11,098 nt of DNA from an uncultured Eubacteriales bacterium. GTDB lineage: Bacteria; Bacillota; Clostridia; Oscillospirales; CAG-272. The notes beneath the pieces were generated by a model. It did not search any database and was not told where the DNA came from. It saw nothing but the letters and a program-made list of their open reading frames with translations. Where the stretch lies: contig CASEEB010000146.1 in assembly GCA_949286815.1 (NCBI GenBank), forward strand, positions 1 to 11,098. Reading direction: 5' to 3'. The position numbers were made by a program, and so were the translations under genes. Shown here one piece after another: positions 6,011 through 11,098 of the stretch (the stretch's first letter is position 1; every line of letters starts with the position of its first letter).

Positions 6011-7765
6011 ATGGATATTTTTGATGTCTTGACATTGATCGGAGGATTGAGCCTTTTCCTGTTCGGAATGAATCTTATGGGTCAGGCACTTGAAAGAAGC
6101 GCCGGAAAAAAGCTTGAGATAATGCTCGGAAAGCTCACTACCAACAAGGCGGCGGGACTGCTGACCGGACTTGGCGTTACGGCGGTCATTCAGAGTTCAT
6201 CGGCTACAACCGTAATGGTTGTGGGCTTTGTAAACTCCGGACTTATGAACCTCCGTCAGGCAATAAATGTTATCATGGGCGCCAACATAGGTACTACCGT
6301 CACCGCGTGGATTCTGAGCCTCGGAGGAATTTCGGGAGACAACATTTTCTTGCAGCTTTTAAAGCCGACGTCTTTTACGCCCGTGCTTGCATTGGCGGGA
6401 ATTATAATCTATATGTTTTGCAAAAGCAGCAGGAAAAAGAACATAGGTGTTATTTTCCTCGGCTTTGCGGTCCTGATGTTCGGAATGGATATGATGACCG
6501 GAGCGGTTTCCGGACTTGCAGATGTCCCCGCATTCCAGGAGATGTTTCTCATGTTCCAGAATCCGATTCTCGGTGTGCTTGTGGGAGCGGTACTGACGGC
6601 TATAATTCAGTCAAGCTCCGCTTCCGTAGGTATACTTCAGGCTCTTGCCGCAACCGGACAGGTTACATACGGAGCCGCGATTCCGATTATCATGGGACAG
6701 AACATCGGAACCTGTATAACCGCCATACTTTCTTCTTTCGGTACGAATAAGAACGCCAAGCGCGCGGCGCTTGTGCATCTTTCCTTTAACGTCATTGGAA
6801 CTGTCGTCTGGCTTACCGTATTTACGGTGATAAACGCTATTTTCGCTCCGGCTATAATCAATGAGGCGGCGACGCTTTCCGGAATCGCCACAGTGCATTC
6901 AATGTTCAATATACTTTGCACTATATTGCTTTTGCCCATGTCCTCGTTGCTTGAAAAATTGGCGTATAAGCTTGTTCCGGATTCTAAAGGAAAAGAGTCT
7001 GTGGCAGAGCTTGATGAAAGACTGCTTTCAACGCCCGCGGTCGCGCTTGAAAGGTGCGGAAGTCTTGCGCTTGAAATGGCAAATTGCTCTATAAGCGCTC
7101 TGAAAGACAGTATATCCTGTATAAAGGAGTACGATGCCGAAAAGGCTATGGAAGTCAGGCGAATGGAGGAAAAAACCGACCATTATGAGGACATAATCGG
7201 AAGCTATCTTGTAAAATTCAGCACAAATCAACTTAGTGAGAAAGAGAGCGCGCAGTCGTCAAAGATCCTGAAAGTCATAGGGGATTACGAGCGGATCAGC
7301 GACCACGCGGTAAATCTTGTTGAGTCCGCGGAAGAGCTTCATGAAAAGAAAATAACATTTTCGGATTCGGCTGTAGGCGAGCTTGAAATTTTGTGCGATG
7401 CCGTTCTTGAGATCATTGACCTTGCGTACAAGGCATTTGCGGATCATGATACAGAAAGCGCAAACAAGGTAGAGCCGCTGGAGCAGGTTATTGACCGGCT
7501 TAAGGAGCAGATGAGATCCCAGCATATATTGCGTCTGCAGAGCGGAGACTGCGGAATTGAAGCGGGATTTGTCTGGTCGGATCTTTTGACGAATTTTGAG
7601 CGCGTGTCTGACCACTGTTCAAATATCGCCGGATGTATAATTGACGCGGATGAATATAATATGAATATCCATCAGTCTCTAAGGGAAATGAAGACCGAAA
7701 GCGAATTTTATAAAAAAGAATACAAAGCGTATTCAGATAAATATCTGAGTAAAATCGTTGAATGA
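6011..7765 (+). CDS. Na+/phosphate cotransporter family protein with C-terminal PhoU-like domain
   Basis: This 584-residue protein belongs to the PNaS/NptA-like family. The membrane half (about 1-320) contains two inverted Na_Pi_cotrans repeats with the signature QSSS motifs at 61-64 and 200-203, each followed by a glycine/asparagine loop (GANIGTT 90-96, GQNIGTC 229-235). The cytoplasmic half (about 335-584) is helical and PhoU-like, with two related motifs: DYERISDHAVN (425-435) and NFERVSDHCSN (528-538). The family imports phosphate with Na+; the PhoU-like part probably regulates transport. I chose ATG 6011 because GGGAG (6000-6004) is well placed. An in-frame ATG at 5990 adds seven residues but has no site and lies in a hairpin. 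It is separated from ktrA by a terminator and has its own long leader, so it is probably regulated independently. Substrate specificity for phosphate is family inference. Confidence 0.93.
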   Translation: MDIFDVLTLIGGLSLFLFGMNLMGQALERSAGKKLEIMLGKLTTNKAAGLLTGLGVTAVIQSSSATTVMVVGFVNSGLMNLRQAINVIMGANIGTTVTAWILSLGGISGDNIFLQLLKPTSFTPVLALAGIIIYMFCKSSRKKNIGVIFLGFAVLMFGMDMMTGAVSGLADVPAFQEMFLMFQNPILGVLVGAVLTAIIQSSSASVGILQALAATGQVTYGAAIPIIMGQNIGTCITAILSSFGTNKNAKRAALVHLSFNVIGTVVWLTVFTVINAIFAPAIINEAATLSGIATVHSMFNILCTILLLPMSSLLEKLAYKLVPDSKGKESVAELDERLLSTPAVALERCGSLALEMANCSISALKDSISCIKEYDAEKAMEVRRMEEKTDHYEDIIGSYLVKFSTNQLSEKESAQSSKILKVIGDYERISDHAVNLVESAEELHEKKITFSDSAVGELEILCDAVLEIIDLAYKAFADHDTESANKVEPLEQVIDRLKEQMRSQHILRLQSGDCGIEAGFVWSDLLTNFERVSDHCSNIAGCIIDADEYNMNIHQSLREMKTESEFYKKEYKAYSDKYLSKIVE

Positions 7766-7777
7766 AAATGAATATTT

Positions 7778-7815
7778 AAAAAAGCCGCTTTTCACTTCGG
7801 ATAAGCGGCTTTTTT
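7778..7815 (+). terminator. Rho-independent terminator after the Na/Pi cotransporter gene
   Basis: A perfect 13-bp stem (7778-7790 with 7803-7815) has core GCCGCTT/AAGCGGC, a 12-base loop and a TTTTTTG tail, 13 bases after the stop codon. The A-run before and T-run after could also terminate minus-strand transcription. Confidence 0.93.
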
Positions 7816-7921
7816 GTCATTGATTTACCGGTAAGCAAAATTTTGACTTCGCTTCCTCATAAAATATTGCGTTTTTATATATAATATATCGTCTGTTAAG
7901 ATACTTTTTATATATTACCAC

Positions 7922-7950
7922 TTGACAAATGTGCAAAAATGTAGTATTAT
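7922..7950 (+). promoter_or_regulatory. Consensus sigma-A promoter for the CNNM transporter gene
   Basis: TTGACA (7922-7927) and TATTAT (7945-7950) are separated by exactly 17 bp; a second TATAAT lies at 7957-7962. The DNA upstream (7860-7920) is very A/T rich and could act as an UP element. The -35 is part of an inverted repeat, TGACAAA (7923-7929) with TTTGTCA (7964-7970), which spans the promoter and could be an operator. Transcription would begin near 7957, leaving a leader of about 270 nt. A weak AACTG/CAGTT stem (about 7980-8007) and the small ORF at 8051 are the only other items seen in 7816-8230, apart from a 10-bp palindrome TTACCGGTAA at 7825-7834. Confidence 0.85.
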
Positions 7951-8050
7951 ATATATTATAATGTTTGTCATAATTGTTTAAACTGAAGATCAGAATGAAA
8001 AACAGTTAGTCAAATAATTAAATTCAAATTATAAAAAGGAGTTGGTTTTT

Positions 8051-8167
8051 GTGGATCCGCTACCCCGAAGTTGCCCCGAAAAGGGAATGAGTTACGCCGG
8101 GCATATGAGATTCAGTGATGATTTTTTGATAGTCGGACAGACGGTTTGGAAAGTTTTGCGGTGTTAG
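8051..8167 (+). CDS. Possible leader peptide (38 aa) upstream of the CNNM transporter gene
   Basis: A GTG codon follows AAAAAGGAG (8033-8041) with 9-base spacing, a strong ribosome binding site. The peptide starts (M)DPLPRSCPEKG and ends TVWKVLRC, with no known domain. It lies alone in the leader of the transporter transcript and stops 63 bases before the transporter ATG. The stop codon TAG (8165-8167) falls in the loop of a predicted hairpin: TTGCG plus TG (8156-8163, one bulged G) pairs with CACGCAA (8168-8174). An Asp-Pro-x-Pro start recalls MgtL, an Mg2+-responsive leader peptide of enterobacteria, and the downstream gene is in a family linked to Mg2+. That link is inference from resemblance only. 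It could also be a noncoding structured leader with a fortuitous frame. Confidence 0.4.
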   Translation: MDPLPRSCPEKGMSYAGHMRFSDDFLIVGQTVWKVLRC

Positions 8168-8230
8168 CACGCAAGAGATTTTCTGAAATTTCGATTATAA
8201 AAAAATATCATATTGAATTTGGAGGTTACT

Positions 8231-9709
8231 ATGTCTGACATAGTTAAACAACTATTATTACAGCTGATTCTTATTTTGCTCAATGCCTTTTTTGCCGCCA
8301 CTGAAATTGCCGTTATCTCTCTTAATGAAAAGAAGATCCGAGCCATGGCGGACGACGGAGATAAAAAGGCGAAAAAAATGTTGAAATTTATAACAGAACC
8401 CACAAAGTTTCTGTCAACAATTCAGATAGGAATTACCCTTTCGGGATTTTTGGGCTCGGCATTTGCCGCGGATAACTTCGCCGAGAAGCTTACAGGCTTT
8501 ATTACGAGAAAATTTGAGGTAGATCCTTCGCACGTCGGTATAATCAATACGGTTTCCGTCGTTATAATTACTCTTATTATCTCGTACTTCACACTTATAC
8601 TCGGAGAGCTTGTCCCTAAGAGAATTGCGATGAAGAACAAAGAAAAGCTCGCCGGCGCGGTCTGCGGAGTGATTTCTTTCCTTTCAACGGTGCTCAAGCC
8701 CGTTATCTGGTTTTTGTCCGTATCGACAAACGGTGTGCTGCGCCTTTTCGGTATTAACCCCCATGAAAAAGAAGAAGCGGTTTCCGAGGAGGATATTGTC
8801 ATAATGCTGGATGCAGGCGCCGACGAGGGAACTCTCAAGCAGGACGACATTGAGTACATCAAGAATGTCTTTAAATTGGAGAAGCTTTCCGCCGCCGACG
8901 TTATGACCCAAAGGAGCGCCATGGTTGCTGTTGAGGACAATGTCTCTGAGTCCGATATCCTTAAACTGATAGAAGAGGAGGGATATTCGAGAATTCCGGT
9001 TTATTCTGAAAATATTGACAAGATAGTTGGAATATTACATACAAGAGATTATCTGTTAAAGCACTCAAACAGCAATTTTAAACTTGAGGATGCTTTGCTG
9101 GCGCCTGAATTTGTCCCTGAGACCATTCATCTGGATGCTTTGTTCAAAAACATGCAGCAAAGTCATACTCATATGGTTATTGTCGTTAATGAATACGGTC
9201 ATACTTCCGGTATAGTCACCATGGAGGATATCATTGAAGAACTCATCGGTGAGATTTGGGATGAACAGGACGAGGCGACAGAGCCTATCATTCCTGTCGG
9301 CGAGGATACTTACCGTGTTCAGTCAAGTATTTCGATTGACAAGTTTTTTGAATTTTTTGACCTTGACAGCAATGAAGATATTGAGTCTACCACAGTGAAC
9401 GGTTGGCTTAATGAGTATTGCGGAAATATTCCGGAGGAAGGTTTTTCATTTGAATATGAGAATATTTCCGTGTGTGTAACCAAGGCTGACGAACAGATGA
9501 CTCATGAAATACAGGTCAGGGTTCTTCCGAAAAAGACAGAAGAAGAGGAATCCGAAAACGGTGACAAGGAGAAAGACAAGGATAAGGATAAGGATAAGGA
9601 TAAAGATAAAGACAGAGATAAGGATAAAGATAATGAAAAGGTCACTGAAAAATCAAAAAAGGATAACTCAAAATTGAAGGAAGCCAAGGAAGAGATGGTT
9701 AAAACCTGA
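8231..9709 (+). CDS. CNNM/CorC (hemolysin C-like) family transporter with DUF21, CBS pair and CorC_HlyC domains
   Basis: This 492-residue membrane protein has a DUF21/CNNM membrane domain (about 1-185) with hydrophobic segments near 4-30, 60-84, 108-125 and 145-170 and the conserved GELVPK (125-130). A tandem CBS pair follows (about 210-345), including MVIVVNEYG (315-323) and GIVTMEDIIEELIGEI (327-342), then a CorC_HlyC transporter-associated domain (about 355-435). The final 50-odd residues are a charged low-complexity tail. Bacterial members are implicated in Mg2+ export or cobalt/Mg2+ resistance; older names call them hemolysins. ATG 8231 has GGAGG 5 bases upstream; an in-frame upstream ATT-type start is not needed. 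It is monocistronic, with its own promoter and terminator and a long leader. Direction and ion specificity of transport cannot be read from the sequence. Confidence 0.93.
   Translation: MSDIVKQLLLQLILILLNAFFAATEIAVISLNEKKIRAMADDGDKKAKKMLKFITEPTKFLSTIQIGITLSGFLGSAFAADNFAEKLTGFITRKFEVDPSHVGIINTVSVVIITLIISYFTLILGELVPKRIAMKNKEKLAGAVCGVISFLSTVLKPVIWFLSVSTNGVLRLFGINPHEKEEAVSEEDIVIMLDAGADEGTLKQDDIEYIKNVFKLEKLSAADVMTQRSAMVAVEDNVSESDILKLIEEEGYSRIPVYSENIDKIVGILHTRDYLLKHSNSNFKLEDALLAPEFVPETIHLDALFKNMQQSHTHMVIVVNEYGHTSGIVTMEDIIEELIGEIWDEQDEATEPIIPVGEDTYRVQSSISIDKFFEFFDLDSNEDIESTTVNGWLNEYCGNIPEEGFSFEYENISVCVTKADEQMTHEIQVRVLPKKTEEEESENGDKEKDKDKDKDKDKDKDRDKDKDNEKVTEKSKKDNSKLKEAKEEMVKT
9563..9634 (+). repeat. 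Degenerate hexanucleotide repeat encoding an Asp-Lys tail
   Basis: Twelve consecutive 6-base units of the form GAYAAR encode residues 445-468 of the CNNM-family protein, alternating Asp and Lys with only a few changes (one Glu, one Arg, a final Asn). Four GATAAG units in succession are identical. Slippage would add or remove whole Asp-Lys pairs without breaking the frame. The tail follows the last folded domain and is probably disordered and cytoplasmic. Confidence 0.9.
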
Positions 9710-9786
9710 CATTCTTTAAAATGCGGTTTTAAACTTTGAAATTTTGAGTACTTCCGGTTTTGGATTGCGCAGATTTAAATTCTTAT

Positions 9787-9817
9787 GCCGGCTCTTATTG
9801 AGCCGGCCGTTTTTTTT
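9787..9817 (+). terminator. Rho-independent terminator after the CNNM transporter gene
   Basis: The perfect 8-bp GC-rich stem GCCGGCTC/GAGCCGGC (9787-9794 with 9800-9807) has a 5-base loop and is followed by CG and eight T residues (9810-9817). It lies 77 bases after the stop; nothing else is visible in that gap. Confidence 0.95.
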
Positions 9818-9878
9818 GCGCTTTCCGGATTTGGGAAAAAGATTATACATAACCATTTGCTTTAAAATTAAAAAATGC

Positions 9879-9907
9879 TTGCAAATAAGCTGAATTTATG
9901 GTATAAT
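9879..9907 (+). promoter_or_regulatory. Strong promoter of the LysR-type regulator gene
   Basis: TTGCAA (9879-9884) and TATAAT (9902-9907) are 17 bp apart, with an extended -10 TG at 9899-9900. Transcription would start near 9914, giving a short leader of about 28 nt before ATG 9942. Confidence 0.85.
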
Positions 9908-9941
9908 TTGCTTGAAATAACGATTGCTTATGGAGAACAGG

Positions 9942-10814
9942 ATGAACATAAGTTACGATTGGTACAGGATTTTCTGTTGTGTTGCCGAGTGCAAAAGTAT
10001 TACTCTCGCCGCCGATAAACTGTATATATCCCAACCGGCGGTAAGTCAAAGTGTGAGACAGCTTGAAGAGAGTTTGGGCTGCGCGCTTTTTACGCGTACA
10101 CCAAAAGGTGTCAGATTAACTTCGGAGGGACAAGCCCTGTACAGATATGCGGCTGAGGGAGTCGCGGCGTTTTCGGAAGGTGAACGAAAGCTAAACGCAA
10201 TGCTCAGGCTTGACGCGGGTGAGATAAAGATAGGAGCCAGCGATATGACGTTGGAATTCTGTCTTTTGCCGTACCTTGAAAAATTTCATGAGAATTATCC
10301 CAATGTTAAGATCGCGATTACCAATAATCCGACACCTCAGACACTGGAACTTCTTAAACAGGGAAAAATTGATTTTGCGGCGGTGAGCGAACCGGTTTTG
10401 TGCTCCGGATTTGAAAAAATTCCGGTGCGTGAGATTTCCGATGTTTTTATCTGTTCGGTCAAAGCCGACATTCCGGACAATGTTGAAATATCGGAGCTGA
10501 AAGATCAGCTTATTCTGCTTGAAAGCTCTACAAGTACAAGGACTTTTCTTGACAGCGAATTCCGAAAACGGGGTTTTTCCGCGTCACCTAAGCTGGTGCT
10601 TGCCACAAGTTCGCTGATCGTGGGATTTGCCGCGAGAAACATGGGCGTGGGCTGTGTGGTGGCTGATTTCGCAAAACGTGCCGTTATGGATAAAGAGGTG
10701 CGGGAAATTAAGGTCAGCGACCCGCTTCCTCCGAGAAATATTTGTATCATCCGAAACAGTGATGAACATTCGAGAGCCGCCGACGAGCTTTTGAGGATGA
10801 TAATTGAAAAATGA
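9942..10814 (+). CDS. LysR-type transcriptional regulator
   Basis: This is a 290-residue DNA-binding regulator of normal family length. The N-terminal winged helix-turn-helix occupies about residues 5-64, with the typical pattern SITLAADKLYISQPAVSQSV (19-38) followed by a wing ending GVRLTSEG (56-63). The effector-binding domain (about 93-290, starting EIKIGAS) has the two-lobed periplasmic-binding-protein-like fold. The co-inducer cannot be deduced. ATG 9942 was chosen because GGAGA (9932-9936) is 5 bases upstream. ATG 9930 and TTG 9924 lie in frame but have no site at the right distance. It is not divergent from a target gene, unlike many LysR regulators. Its likely targets are itself or the following uroporphyrinogen-decarboxylase-family gene, but neither is shown. 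No clear terminator follows it. Confidence 0.92.
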   Translation: MNISYDWYRIFCCVAECKSITLAADKLYISQPAVSQSVRQLEESLGCALFTRTPKGVRLTSEGQALYRYAAEGVAAFSEGERKLNAMLRLDAGEIKIGASDMTLEFCLLPYLEKFHENYPNVKIAITNNPTPQTLELLKQGKIDFAAVSEPVLCSGFEKIPVREISDVFICSVKADIPDNVEISELKDQLILLESSTSTRTFLDSEFRKRGFSASPKLVLATSSLIVGFAARNMGVGCVVADFAKRAVMDKEVREIKVSDPLPPRNICIIRNSDEHSRAADELLRMIIEK

Positions 10815-10881
10815 AAAATGATTGATCTCAAATTAAATTTAGGGTAAACCGACATTTATTTTTAAAATCGATAACTTTTTA

Positions 10882-10910
10882 TTGACAAACCAGAGCCTAT
10901 GGTGTATAAT
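10882..10910 (+). promoter_or_regulatory. Consensus sigma-A promoter for the last, truncated gene
   Basis: TTGACA (10882-10887) and TATAAT (10905-10910) are both perfect hexamers with a 17-bp spacer. Transcription would start near 10917, about 74 nt before ATG 10991. The leader contains only a small CAGA/TCTG hairpin. Confidence 0.88.
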
Positions 10911-10990
10911 TTATTAACTCAGGTCGCAGAGGATTTGTCTGATTTGACTCAAAGGTTCTTATTACGTTTAAAATGAATTGGAGGGTCACA

Positions 10991-11098
10991 ATGGAAATTA
11001 TAAAGGGAACAGAAACAATGACTTCAAAGGAGAGAGTGCGCCGCACTTTCAATTTTGAAAAGACAGACCGTGTAACAATCGGATATGAAGCCAACGGA
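10991..11098 (+). CDS. Start of a uroporphyrinogen decarboxylase (URO-D) family protein, cut by the window edge
   Basis: Only the first 36 residues are present. The stretch TSKERVRRTFNFEKTDRV (11-28) matches the usual N-terminal helix of the URO-D superfamily, where a KERV...(N/H)xExxDRVP pattern is common. In Clostridia such proteins are often not heme enzymes but corrinoid-dependent methyltransferases (MtaA/MtbA-like) or uncharacterised relatives; which one this is cannot be told from the fragment. GGAGGG (10980-10985) lies 5 bases before ATG 10991. An internal ATG at 11018 would sit closer to the conserved motif but has no comparable site. It has its own consensus promoter and follows a LysR-type regulator gene on the same strand. 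Confidence 0.7.
   Translation, partial: MEIIKGTETMTSKERVRRTFNFEKTDRVTIGYEANG

Noticed and set aside
7825..7834. Ten-bp palindrome TTACCGGTAA
   Set aside because: Short and isolated between a terminator and an A/T-rich promoter region; expected by chance at modest frequency and with no half-site repeats nearby.
7957..8230. Mn2+ (yybP-ykoY) or Mg2+ (M-box) riboswitch before the CNNM gene
   Set aside because: The gene family makes a metal riboswitch plausible, but the GGGGAGUA-type loop of yybP-ykoY and the M-box core were not seen. Left as an unclassified leader.
9502..9687. Minus-strand open frame with a long Leu-Ser alternating repeat
   Set aside because: It is the reverse complement of the Asp-Lys hexamer repeat in the CNNM gene; it has no ribosome binding site and no independent support.

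Overview
This window looks like chromosomal DNA of a low-to-mid-GC Gram-positive anaerobe of the Clostridia type. This is inferred from GGAGG-type ribosome binding sites ahead of most genes, sigma-A-like promoters with 17-bp spacers, T-tract terminators, and gene families typical of Clostridia: a short ferritin-like protein, a flavodoxin, and a KdpDE-like pair next to a Ktr system. No rRNA, tRNA, CRISPR array, transposase or prophage gene is visible. The main theme is ion homeostasis.

Layout. 1-880: an unassigned left edge, a minus-strand ferritin-like gene with its terminator, and a divergent intergenic region holding a perfect 16-bp hyphenated palindrome. 880-1383: a flavodoxin-like protein. 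1621-5401: a tight four-gene potassium unit made of a KdpD-type histidine kinase without the usual N-terminal sensor, a KdpE-type response regulator, a KtrB/TrkH channel subunit and a KtrA/TrkA gating subunit, closed by a hairpin. 5402-6010: about 600 bases without a confirmed large gene. It holds an extended -10 promoter, a long structured leader and a possible 47-residue GTG-initiated ORF, all upstream of a Na+/phosphate cotransporter with a C-terminal PhoU-like region (6011-7765). 7816-8230: a strong promoter, then a leader of roughly 270 nt with a possible 38-residue ORF, then a CNNM/CorC-family transporter (8231-9709) with a Lys-Asp repeat tail. 9879-10814: a LysR-type regulator with its own strong promoter. 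10882-11098: another consensus promoter and the start of a uroporphyrinogen-decarboxylase-family gene cut by the window edge.

How the genes may work together. The two-component system probably controls the potassium channel genes it overlaps or abuts, since no KdpFABC pump is present here. The phosphate and Mg2+/divalent-cation transporters that follow have separate promoters and unusually long leaders, so they are probably controlled separately, perhaps post-transcriptionally.

The points most worth a second look are the two leader ORFs. The one before the CNNM gene begins (M)DPLP, which resembles the Asp/Pro-rich start of enterobacterial Mg2+-sensing leader peptides. Its stop codon lies in the loop of a predicted hairpin. 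No complete new system can be claimed from the sequence alone.
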